DNA from: Pelecanus crispus
Taxonomy: Eukaryota; Chordata; Aves; Pelecaniformes; Pelecanidae
Direction of reading: 5' to 3'
DNA: 64,000 nucleotides
NCBI RefSeq assembly: GCF_030463565.1
Contig: NC_134649.1
Location: 40,759,044 to 40,823,043 of the forward strand
Translations under genes and position numbers: made by a program
The notes under the pieces: model-generated
The model's database searches: none
Told to the model about the DNA's origin: nothing
The model's input: the letters and a program-made list of their open reading frames with translations, nothing else
Shown here: positions 1 to 11,735 of the stretch, piece after piece
Numbering within the stretch: the stretch's first letter is position 1
How the letters are laid out: each line of letters starts with the position of its first letter

Positions 1-1587
1 GCACTTGGGGTTTTGTGGCTTTGGATACTGGTTTTGAATCTGAAATGGAAGCTGAGAAGCCTTTCTGAATTCCTAAAGCAGGGTCTGAATTGTCAAAGCT
101 GAGGGCACTCAGGCTTGTCCACCCTCCACTCCAAAATCCAGTTCAGGAGCCTGGACTGAGCTTTCTGGCTGCATCTTCTGGATCTCTAGCTGGGCATGCC
201 CCGCTGATCCAGTGCTGGAAGGCGATCCCTGAGCAGTCCTCCATCCTGCTCTGAATCTGGCCCCAGTTGTGGGGAAGTTGTGCACTGGCTAAGCTTCACT
301 CGGAGCTAGCTCCCCTGGGGTTACAGGGGGACTTAACTGCATACGGCCGGCCACCTTGGCCGCTGCGTACCAGAACCACATCTTTCCCCACTGACGCCTG
401 ATCCTCGTGTGGAGAAAAAGGGCTCTTCCCCTGCCCAGCACAGGGTGCAGCTTTGTCTGCTCTGTACTTCTGATGCTGCCGGATTGAGCGGCCACCTGAG
501 GCGAGCCTTGGGTTTTGCCCTTTCTCCTAGTTTTGACACCTCAAAGGGAAAGAGGTTTCTGTTGAAGATCCCGGAAGGTTTTCTCTAGCAGATGATCTTG
601 TAGGGCCACCCTTTGCAGATACACTAAAAAAGACAAACCCTCACCCGGACCACTCGGCGTGTGTGTGCTCCGAACCCTGCTTTGGAAGCCTGCGCTCTGA
701 AGCTGTGGCACTGGGCACTGGGACAGTCGGAATGGCACGATGCTCCCAGGGGCCCTGAGCCAAGCTGTTCCTTAAAGGGCTGGTCTCCATGGTCACTGTT
801 GTGAGGTTTCTGCAGGCCCTGCACTGTCTACGGCACAGTCCCATAGACACCGGGCTCTAGCCCCTCCAAAATCAGGTGCTTATGTCCACAGAGCTCTTCC
901 TTGCAGCGTTTTGCAGCAGCAGTGTGGCCTTTAGCAGTGTGGTACTGAGCGAGACCACCTCTTTAAGACTAACGGCATTCATGTTATAGCTGGCAGACTC
1001 TCCCTGGCTGGCTGAGCCCTAGCTTAATGCCGAGTTTTGTTCGATTAAAATCAGTTCTTTCATCATCTCAGCCTGGAGTCTGGCTTCCCTCTCTCAGCAG
1101 CTGCTGTGGAGCACTGGGAGCAGAGCAACCGCAGACTCCCGGCCTCGGCAAACCTCTGCCAGGGATGTGCGCTGCCAGTGCTGCTGCCAGGCAGGCTAAA
1201 CCACACCGGGAGTTCACGCTCCGAAGTACTAATCCTGCATGGCCGTAATCTTATGCGGTGTATCGGACTAACCGTGACTGGAGAAGAGGCTTCCAGTTAA
1301 TTGTGGGAAAGGGAAGTCTCCCTGAGAGAAGCTTATCTCAGCGTACTTGCATGCCTGTGCCTGACAAACGTGTTACAAGACGTGCCCTGTGCTGGTTTTC
1401 CCCTCACACAATGGGAAGCCTCTAACTGCTAGCGACTGAGAAAAGAAGGTAAATCCAAAGCTAATAACTCCCTTCCCGTGGGGCAGCTAAACTTGACAGA
1501 ATCCTTGCTACGTTGCAGGGCAGGAACATAAATTATTTCCTGTAAACCATCAAATCATCCTGCCCGTTTCCTTTTCCACTGCTGCAT

Positions 1588-1611
1588 GTGTGTTTGTGTG
1601 TGTGTGTGCAG
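1588..1611. repeat. (TG)n microsatellite
   Basis: A run of alternating TG/GT dinucleotides with a few interruptions lies directly before the palindrome at 1612. It is a simple sequence repeat and probably length-variable. Confidence 0.75.
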
Positions 1612-1647
1612 ATGTATATGTATAGATATATATCTATACATATACAT
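1612..1647. repeat. Perfect 36-bp AT-rich palindrome
   Basis: The two 18-bp arms are exact inverse complements with no spacer, centred between 1629 and 1630. The sequence is almost wholly A/T plus a few G/C pairs. It can form a cruciform in DNA or a hairpin in RNA. Its position beside a TG repeat suggests it arose by microsatellite instability. Confidence 0.85.
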
Positions 1648-1735
1648 ACCAGCTCTCTCCCAGCCAGCTGTTTTCCATACAAGAAGCACATCACACAGCT
1701 GCTGGGTATACGGAGAAGGGGTCTGGCACTGCTAG

Positions 1736-3633
<1,898 letters not shown>

Positions 3634-3852
3634 AGGAGGAGGTCTGTCTGTGTCTGTCATCGTGCCACTCAGCCCTGTGCCACCCTGCCCAGGAGCTGCT
3701 CTTGCTGCAGAAGTGCCGTTACTCTGTGGGTTGCCTGGAGCTCCTTGTGTCCCTTGGCTGCTTCATCACCACCCGAGAGGGCCCACCCGCCACCCAGGAG
3801 CAGTGGTCCTGGGCTGGCGCCTGGAGCCTTGCACACGTTGGCCGTGTCTTAC

Positions 3853-3858
3853 AATAAA
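3853..3858 (+). terminator. IMPDH2: IMPDH2 poly(A) signal AATAAA
   Basis: A canonical AATAAA lies 220 bases after the IMPDH2 stop codon, followed by GT-rich sequence. This gives a short 3' UTR, as is usual for this gene. Confidence 0.85.
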
Positions 3859-5749
3859 GGAGGAAAAGATGTGCAATTGGTGTCAGCCTGGAGCCCCTCT
3901 TCCTCCTGTACTGCCCTTGTTCTCCTTCCCTGGTGCTCTCCTTCGCTTCCTGCACCCTCACAGGAGCAGCTGAGGGCCCTGGAAGGGACACTGTGTGAGG
4001 GGGAACGGGGAGGGGACAGCCCCTTGGCAGGGCTGAGTGGGTAATGCAGTGTGGGGTGTTTAAAAAAACCAAACATCTGGAGAGCAGAAAACAAGTGGCT
4101 GCTGGGCAAGAAAGCAGATGGATTTTACAGAGCTGTTGGCTTCTACTGGGAGCTGCCCAACCCAGCAGCAGCAGCCAGGACCCTGTGCCTGGTCCAGCTG
4201 CTGGGGGGATGAGTGCATAGGTGCTTGTGCATATATGCACACCCCTGGAAATGCTCTGCGCTGCAGCTGCTTATGCACAGCCAGCTCTTGTACCTGTACC
4301 TTCCCATGCTTGGTCCTCCACCTTGCTCCTTCCCTTTGTTCCTGTACTGCCCGCCACAACCCCCAAATACACATCCCCATGTTGACCCAGCAGCTGCACC
4401 CCTCAGGCTGGTCAGCGTTTGTGGTACAGTTCACTTGTGCAGGCTTTGTGTACTGTTTGTTTGCTGGGAGGTGCATGGAGGTGCGATGAACTTGGAAGGG
4501 TGCAGCTAAGCTCATGGGCTTGTAAAGAAGCCAGTGTTTGCGCTTCCGCACGCCTGCCCAGTGCAAACCTCCCCTGTGCGGCCAGGTTGCCTCTGCTTGC
4601 AACACCAGGTGCCAAAGCTATTTTACATGTGTATCAGCTCCCCCTCAACACATGCAAATGTCACTCCTGCCAAAGAGCATGTGTTTACCATCAGTGTTTT
4701 GTGTCTCTAATGCTGTTGACTTACAAAAAACCAAAACAACAACAACAAAAAAAAAAATCACTCCGCAGCATGGCAAAGTCATATTAGACTGACACGTGCT
4801 AAAACCAGAGCCTTGAATTGCAACATACTTGTGTCAGTGTCAAACATTCATTAATGCAGCTGGCTCATTAAGCAAAGTTAGCCCATGGGCTGCCTCAAGG
4901 CTGGGGACTGCAGCCGCACACCCCCCGCCTTGGGCCTGTGGAGGTGGTAGGGTTTGGGGAACGAGGCTGCGCTGAGGCACGCGTACCCCCTGCCCCATCC
5001 CCAGGGGTGGCAGCCACAACCATGACCCAGTGCAAGATGGGTGGGGGGAGCAGGACAGTGACCCTCTCCGTGTCCCCTGCCCGAGCTGTGAGCCTGTGGG
5101 AGCTGGGGGGCAGCACCTGATGCTGAGCCGGGACTGGCTGCAGCTCAAGGCTTCACAAGGGACACGGGCGCTGCGGGGGAACAAAACCCCACAGGCGAGC
5201 ACGGGGCAGGCCGGCACCAGCTGGGACGTGCCAGTAGCCGGTGCTGGCCGTGCCCAGGGAGCTGCTGGCAGCCCCAACACCACACACGCTGCCCAGGGAG
5301 CTGTGGCGGCCGACCCACAGAGCCCCCGCCAGCTCTGCTGATGGTGCATTGCAGCCTCGCTCTGCTGGGTGTTAGCCAACACGCAATTGCTTAGTACTTC
5401 CAATTCAAGTATATTTTCCTTCTGGAGCAGCAAACGTGCCCAGAGGTGTGCGGCTCACCTCGTCAGCCTCCGCCCTGCCTCGGGGTGATGGATTCCTGCT
5501 GACAAGGCAGGGCTGCAGGTGTGGTGCTGCCAGCAAGGCTCGGGCCTCGTGCTGTGCCCCACAGCAACGCGGCTGGGAAGCCAGGGATGTCGGGGGCAGA
5601 GCCAAGCCCACGCATTTCACAGCACCCTCCTGCGTGCAGAGAGCCACCACCCAGCCACAGCCAGGCCCTGACAGTTTAGTCCAAAGCGTTTCTCCGCCTG
5701 GAGGGGTGACAGCGTGGGGAGGAGCTGCTCAGCCGGTGGCAGGCAGCGC
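3859..5749. other. Convergent spacer between IMPDH2 and NDUFAF3 3' ends
   Basis: I see no exons, RNA genes or transposon ends here. A small CAA/poly(A) tract lies at about 4733-4758. The minus-strand half probably includes the NDUFAF3 3' UTR, but I could not find a canonical AATAAA for it. Confidence 0.5.
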
Positions 5750-7382
5750 CTACATCCCCATGTAGGTGCCCCGCGGAGGGATGAGCCCAGCAGCTGCCAC
5801 GCGCTTTTCACTTGTTAGGAAGTTGAAGGTTGCACACGCATTTGGCTGTGAAATAGAAAAGGGAGGGAGTGAAGGCCCAGACCTCGGGCAGGAGATGCAG
5901 CCCTTCCCCACGGGGCACAGCACCCCCTCCCTCCTGCCCGTCCCCAGGCAGAGGCCCAGGGGGGCTCCCACTGCCCACCACCCTCCCCTCCACTGGGGTG
6001 CTGCCTGCGCATGCCCCTCCGCACACCCCTCCTCACCGTGTCCTGCACCTCCACAGCGATCCCGCACTCCCGCATCTGCTTCAGCACGGCAGGGTGGAGC
6101 CGCTCCACCCTGTCTCCTGTGCCCAGCACCAGGATCTCTGCAACCAGGACATGACCACAGGCAAGGGTGGGCAGGGCCACTCTCGGGCTGCCTCAGCCCA
6201 GACCTGCCCTCCCTGCAGGGACCATTGGCTCCCCCACAGCCTCCCCTACAGGAGCCCAAACGAGGCAGAAGCCTGCCCTGCTGCGCCCCTCCAGCTGCTG
6301 CTGCGGAGCAGAAGCCTGCCAGCAAGCAGCTCCTTCACCCAAAACGCCAGCAGGGCACTGTGGGGTGGGCTGGGGCTGAGCCGTGCTGGCCCCGAGGGGC
6401 AGCCAGGTCCCGGCAGCCCAGCACAGCTCAGGAGCCAGCTGGGGCAGGCTGTGACGGCGCAGGGTCCTGGCCGCCCCACGTACCTATTTGGGGCTCCAGC
6501 AGCCGGAATAGCGACAGGCTCTCATGCGAGATGTCCCTGTAGGAGCCAACCTGCGGGGACACCGAGGGCGCTGAGCGGGGCAGACCCTGTGGGGCACTTG
6601 CCCACAGCGCAGGTGGGGGCCGAGCAGCCCCTGCCCCACCGCTGGGCACTCACGTTCCACTGGAGGATGGCGCGGGGCAGGATGGCGCAGGGCCCCACCA
6701 CGAAGTCCCCGCTGACGGTGAAGCCGCGGCTGGTGTAGCCCTCGATGAACACGGTGTTGGGGGACTCCGGCTCCAGCACCGTCACTCGCGTCCGCTGGTA
6801 GAGCTCATCGTCTGCTGGCGTGAGGCGGTGAGCCCGGCACGGCACCCTGCGGGGACGGGGAGCAGCTCGCACACGTGGGGCCCACAGAGATCCCTGCAAG
6901 CACCCCACAGCGATCCCCACAGAGATCCCCACAGGCACCCCACAGCGATCCCCACAGAGATCCCCACGGGCACCCCACAGAGATCCCCGCGGGCACCCCA
7001 CAGCGATCCCCACGGGCACCCCACACAGATCCCAGCGGGCACCCCACAGCGACCCCCACAGCCGCCCCACAGAGATCCCCACGGGCACCCCACAGAGATC
7101 CCCGCGGGCACCCTACAGATCCCCACAGCCGCCCCACAGAGATCCCCGCGGGCACCCCACAGCGATGATCCCCGCGGGCACCCCACAGCGATCCCCACAG
7201 CCTCCCCACAGCGATCCCCACAGCCGCCCCCCGGCAGCCCCACGGCCACCTCCCCTGTGGCCACAGAGCGGTCTCCCCCGCCCAGCCCCAGGGTGGCAGC
7301 CACGGCCCCGCTGCCGCTGCCCGTACCCGCCCGCCGCCCGCCGCGCCGCCGGGCCCAGCAGCCGCAGCGCCGCTACCGCCAT
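5750..7382 (-). CDS. NDUFAF3: NADH dehydrogenase (complex I) assembly factor 3
   Basis: NDUFAF3 is a mitochondrial factor that works with NDUFAF4 in the early assembly of complex I. Coding exons in transcript order are 7382-7327, 6846-6654, 6550-6484, 6137-6037 and 5845-5750. They sum to 513 nt (170 aa plus stop) against 184 aa in human. The N-terminus is basic and Ala/Arg/Leu-rich (MAVAALRLLG), as expected for mitochondrial import. The conserved core is easy to read: HRLTPADDELYQRT, SRGFTVSGDFVVGPCA, QWNVGSYRDIS, LLEPQIEILVLGTGD, IAVEVQDT and PNACATFNFL. It belongs to the DUF498/Mth938-like fold. All splice sites are GT/AG and phases are consistent (2,0,1,0). The ATG sits in CCATGGCGG context. 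Intron 1 is nearly filled by a minisatellite. The gene is divergent from the MIR191/MIR425 and DALRD3 side, with a CpG island between. Confidence 0.96.
6885..7240. repeat. GC-rich minisatellite filling NDUFAF3 intron 1
   Basis: A tandem array of about 355 bp is built from a unit of about 23-24 bp, with shorter 12-15 bp variants. On the plus strand the unit reads GATCCCCRCRG followed by SCRCCCCACAG. Copies vary at a few positions and unit lengths are mixed. On the minus strand, which is the sense strand of NDUFAF3, it gives a GGGG run about every 7-10 bases. Long open frames that cross it in several phases are artefacts of the repeat. Confidence 0.9.
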
Positions 7383-8970
7383 GGCCGCGCCGCCACCGGA
7401 AGCGCAGAGCGGCCCCGCCCCCTCCCCGCGCGCCGCTCGCGCCCCCTGGCGGCCGCCGCCGGCGCGGCTGACCGGGCTGGGACAGCGGCCCCGGGGGCGG
7501 GAGCGGGGCCGGGCCGGGGCCCCCCGGGGCTCCCACCTCCTGCGGGGGGGGAGCGGCGGGGAGGGACGCACCCACACCCACCGCCACCCTCCCCCGGGCC
7601 CGGGCCCGCCCCGACCCCGTGCGCCCGGGGCGGGCTGCGGCCGGCGCCGGAGCGAAACCGAAAGCGGCGGCGGGGCGGGGAGCGGCACGGCGGGTGCGGG
7701 GCGCCGGGGGCACCGCGGGCACCGCTGCCCCGGCCCCGGCCCCGGCCTCGGCGGCGCGGGGGGTCCCGCCCGGGGCGCCCCGATCACCGCCGCCGGGAGG
7801 GCCCGCGGAGCGGCCCGGGCTGCGGCGCCGGAGGCTGCGGGGCCGGAGGTGAGAGGGGAGCGGGCGGCTCCCGGTCCCGGGTCCCCGCCACCCCGCGGGC
7901 GGCCGGGCCGGGCGGCGGGAGGGAGCGGGACCGGGGCTCGGCTGCGCTCCCGTCCCGCGGCCGCGGGGCGCCCGCCCGGCCCCCGCGCCCGGCCCCGCCG
8001 GTGCCCCGGGGCTGCCCCGGGCTCGGCATGGTGTGCCCGGCCTCCCTGCTGCGCCCCCGGCACGACTCTGCCCCGGGCCCGTGCCCCCGGCACGGTGTGC
8101 CCGGCTGCGGGGCGGCTGCTGCCCGCCGGGGCTGAGCCCCTGGCCGCCGCCGGGACTTCCCGGCCCCGGGCACCGCGGGCGGCCGGGTTCCTCTTCCCCC
8201 TCTCCCCCGCGCCGCGCTCGGTGGGGCTGGTGGCAGCTGGTGGCAGGGGACCGGGGGCTCGGGGGGGTGCCCCGGGGCTGGGGACCCACGTCCCCCACCC
8301 CGTGCCACCCACCCGGGGCCAGCCAGAGCCCCGACACCACGGGGGGCGACCAGGAAGCTCCCCGGCGTCGGCGACGGGACCTTTCCCGCCGCCGTGCTGT
8401 GCCGTGCCGGGAGGCGTCAGGAATCCCCGGCACCCCGCGGGCGGGCACCCTCGGTCAACGGCAGGGTCCCGGGGTCCCCCTTGGCGAGCGCCGCGTGAGC
8501 ACCGCGTGGAGCCCATGGGGTTCCCCACATGGTTTCGCTTCCCCCCACGGCGGGTGCCAAGGCCTCCTCGCCGGGGGCCGGAGGGCTGGAGGCGCTGGCC
8601 GCAGCGGGGGCCGTGCCGTGTGGCCGCCGGGCGCAGGTGCCGGGGCGGGTGCCCTCCCTCGGGGACGGCTCGGGTTTCCGGTCCCCACCGGGGGCTGCTG
8701 GGCTGGCACCAGATGCTCCGGCCCCACCGGGGCTTTGTTCGGAGCCGTTTCCTTTTGGCTCGGCCACGCCGCCCTCCCCTTGGCACCCGGCCCGGGGCGC
8801 GGGGGGAGCCCGCGGCACAACCCCAGCCTCTGCCGGCACCCCCAGCTACAACCGGCCCGGCTGCGGCTCCCACGCAGCTCCTCTGCCCCAGTCCCTGGCG
8901 GTAAGTTGCCCTCTCCCCCTCTTGGCCCGCCGGCCGCCCCAGGGTCCGGGTGGCGTGGCGGTGGCCCCCG
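7250..8970. promoter_or_regulatory. CpG island, NDUFAF3 promoter and probable start of the miRNA transcript
   Basis: This stretch is extremely GC-rich and dense in CG dinucleotides and GC boxes, around and upstream of the NDUFAF3 ATG at 7382. It probably works in both directions: NDUFAF3 to the left and the MIR191/MIR425 primary transcript to the right. A strong 5' splice site (GCG then GTAAGT) at 8900/8901 on the plus strand fits an untranslated first exon here. Start sites are inferred, not seen. Confidence 0.65.
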
Positions 8971-8988
8971 TACCCGTCCTTCCATGGC

Positions 8989-9071
8989 GCCGGCGCGGGC
9001 AACGGAATCCCAAAAGCAGCTGTCCCCGCTGCGCCCAGCTGCCCTGGGGTTTCGTTACCCGCGCTCCCGCC
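8989..9071 (+). ncRNA. MIR191: microRNA miR-191 precursor
   Basis: The 5p arm at 9000-9022 is identical to the recalled vertebrate miR-191-5p (begins CAACGGAATCCC, ends AGCAGCTG). The partner arm at 9038-9059 (contains GGGGTTTCGTTACC) pairs with it after a short loop, and the stem extends outward through GCGGG/CCCGC. The 3p arm differs from human at several bases, as is usual for a passenger strand. In human this miRNA lies with miR-425 in DALRD3 intron 1. Here it lies 2.7 kb upstream of the DALRD3 ATG on the same strand. Confidence 0.95.
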
Positions 9072-9496
9072 CCCGCCTCGCCCCACGCGCCCCCCACTCC
9101 GCTGCCCGCCGCCACCCCACGCCGGGCCAGGCCCTGGACAAGGGCCGCTCGCCCCACTCCAACCCTGCCGTGGGGCTGGGGCAGCGTGTGGGGGCCACAC
9201 TGGGAGAGGGGGGTGCCGGGATGGGGGCTCTCTGGCGGTCTCGTGCCTGCGATGGCTAAAAATAGCAACTTGCTTCCTGGGGACTAACAGCCGGGGCAAG
9301 CAAGCCAAGTGGCAGCCCCGGCTGCTGGCCACAGCCTGGATGTGGCCACCTGCGCCGCGCTGGCACAGGTCACGAGATGCTGCGCGAGCTTCCTGCCACT
9401 GCCGGCCCGCGCCAGGCTCTCCCTGGCCCCCCGCAGCACCCTGGTGCCGGCAGGGGCGAGCGGTGCCCGGGCAGGATCCGTCCCCCGGAGAGAGAC

Positions 9497-9573
9497 GGCT
9501 TTGGAATGACACGATCACTCCCGCTGAGCGGGCAGCCAGAGAGCCATCGGGGATGTCGTGTCTGTCCAAAGCT
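9497..9573 (+). ncRNA. MIR425: microRNA miR-425 precursor
   Basis: The 5p arm at 9505-9527 begins AATGACACGATCACTCCC and matches miR-425-5p except for C instead of T at position 20, outside the seed. The 3p arm at 9546-9567 contains GGGATGTCGTGTC and pairs with it. The base of the stem is closed by CTTTGGA at 9499-9505 with TCCAAAG at 9565-9571. It lies about 500 bp downstream of miR-191 on the same strand, so the two are probably cut from one transcript. Confidence 0.95.
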
Positions 9574-11500
9574 CTTTCGGCGCCTCCGAGAGCCCCCCTC
9601 CCCGGGCCGCCGCACTGCCAGGCCTCACAGGGCTGCCTGCAGGGACCCCCGGCACTCTGGGGATGGGGACGGATCCAGCCTGGACCCCACCCCGAGCGGC
9701 GACACAAGGTCCGAGTGTGCTCCCAGCCCGTGCCGGTGCGTCCCCCCTGGCCGGCCGGGCTGGGGTCCCGGGTGGCTCCTGCCCTGCGGACAGTCAGCAG
9801 TTGGTCTGGTGTGAGCAGCGATTCTCAGATCACCTCTTGGCTGTGGGTGGTGCAGGGAGCACCCCACCGCGGCACGGCCCCGCGCTGCCGGGGGGGGACA
9901 CAGCCACCCCCCCAGCTGGGGGACATGTCCCCACTCCTGCCCTGGGGCTGTGGGTTTGCACTGGCTGCAGGCTGCAGCCCCAGGGTTTCAGAGCTGCCCA
10001 TGGAGCCCCAAAAACGAGTCGTTGCATTCCCAGCAAAGCCGTCGCCCTGGCCCCCCCGCGCAAACAAGCCCCAGAGGAACCGGTTTGGGCCCTGCGGGCA
10101 GAGCACCCCCCCCCCCCCCCCCCGACTCCCCCGGCCTTGTGGGGAGGGCAGGAAGGGAAGGGCAGGGAGGGAGGTCCCCAGCTCCCCGGGGAAACGTGCT
10201 CTCTGCTGCTGCGGGGTGGTTTGGTGCTTCCTGGATACCCGCTCCCCAGCAAGCAGGCCCAGTGGCAGGGGACTGCGGGCACACCGGGCCCTTGCCCCTG
10301 TCCCCAGATGGGAGCTGGTTTTGACTGCAGCCCTGGAGGGGAGCACTAGCCCCTGCTGCCTGCCTGCCTGCACTGTTCAGGGAGCCAGGCAGTGGCACAG
10401 GCCCTCCCCTCTTTCAAAGCCGTGCTTGAGACGCCACCACTGTGGAGGAGCTCAGCTCTGCAGATTTAATCAAGACCGCGATGGCGCGATCTAATCATTT
10501 CCACCTCCTTCCTCCTGGGGGTGGTGAGCGGGACACTTTGCTAATGTGCTGGGTGGGAGGGCAGCTCCTTGCACCCATCCTTCCCACTGAGGCCAGCGGA
10601 GCAGCCAGAGCTGGGGCAGTGAGCAGGCTCAGAGCAGGGCACGCATGGCGTGCAGCCACAGCTGCTCATTGCCCTTTGCTGCGCAGAGTCCAGCTGCAGT
10701 GGCAAACTGCACCTTGCAAGTGCTGATGCTGCTCCTCAACCGTCTTGTCGCAGCCCCAGCCAAGCCCTGGGGGCCTTGTGGGTGGTGACGCTGAACTGGC
10801 AAGCCTGGGTCTGACGCCAGTCGCTCTTTGCCCGCAGCCAGGGTCTGCCTTACACCCTCCAGTCCATCCCAAACCACCTGCCTGCCACTGCCCAGGGCTG
10901 CCAAACCTGCTCACAGGGCCCCTTCTGTTCTGCAACCCCCAGCAGCCTGGGGACAGCCTGTGCCTTGCAGCCAGGCCGCACCATGCCGGCAGCTCGGCTG
11001 CAGCCACTGCTGCAGGCAGCCCGTTTCCTCCACAGTGGCGGTAGCCACCTGGGCCTGTCTAACCGTGGCACAGCCTCTGGTGCTCCTGCTTCCCTTCGGT
11101 TGCCGGTGGTTTCGGTTTTGGGCCCCCCAGCACCTTGGGGGCAGGCAGGAGCAGCCCTGAGGGGGCTGAGGAGCGGTGCCCCAGGCTCTCCGGGCTGGAG
11201 CAGCCCCTCATCCCCAACCCAGGGGTGCGGGGGCGGGGCCCAGCAGCCTGCGCTCGGCCCTGCTGGTGATCGCCCCCGTGGCCCCCCCTCAGGGTGCACC
11301 TCCCCTCCCTTATGCACCAGTGGCCCTGCTGCGGCCAGGCCCTGGTGGGGTGAGACTGTGCCGGGGCCTGTGAGGGGCTGGGCCCCGCCCAGAGACCTTT
11401 GCGGAGGGTGGCGGTGCCTCGGCACACACCCCCGCCGGCCCCGGCCTTTCCCCCCGGCCCGCCGAGCCCCACCGCGCTGCCCAGGCGCTGAACACTCCGA
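9574..11500. other. GC-rich spacer between MIR425 and the DALRD3 promoter
   Basis: No protein exon, RNA gene or transposon end is recognisable. If MIR191/MIR425 sit in an intron of an upstream-initiated DALRD3 transcript, this would be the 3' part of that intron. The long open frames here come from high GC and few stop codons. Confidence 0.45.
10108..10125. repeat. Poly(C) tract
   Basis: An uninterrupted run of about 18 C lies in the spacer between MIR425 and DALRD3. Its length is likely to vary and to be error-prone in assembly. Confidence 0.9.
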
Positions 11501-11509
11501 CCCGCCGCT

Positions 11510-11650
11510 CCCATCATGGCGGCCCCGCGCTGCCCGCCACGCACATCATGGCGGCCCCGCGCCCGTTACTCTCAAGATGGCCGTCCCGGCCCGCCCGCGC
11601 CCAAGATGGCCGCCCGGGAGCGCCGCGCGCCGCGCCCAACATGGCGACCG
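11510..11650 (+). promoter_or_regulatory. DALRD3: DALRD3 core promoter with five YY1-like motifs
   Basis: Five copies of the YY1-type core ATGGC occur in the same orientation, with ATG at 11516, 11548, 11577, 11606 and 11641. The contexts are TCATGGCGGCC twice, AAGATGGCCG twice and ACATGGCGACC. Spacing is 29-35 bp. The block ends about 95 bp before the start codon and has no TATA box. YY1 motifs close to start sites are typical of vertebrate housekeeping promoters; binding is inferred. Confidence 0.7.
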
Positions 11651-11735
11651 CCCACAGCCTGCGAACGCCGGGGAGGGCGAGCAGGCCGCGACGTCACTTC
11701 CGGTCTGCAGCCGCGGAAGCGGCGGCCGGGCTCCC

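Noticed and set aside
4733-4758. Retrotransposon tail suggested by the CAA/poly(A) tract
   Set aside because: No element body or target-site duplication is visible beside it; a simple repeat explains it.
7113-9707. An 864-codon minus-strand open frame and other long frames on both strands from 6.8 to 10.5 kb
   Set aside because: They run through the NDUFAF3 minisatellite, its exon 1 and a CpG island, are Gly/Pro/Arg/Ala-rich, and overlap each other in several frames. High GC removes stop codons. No domain is recognisable.
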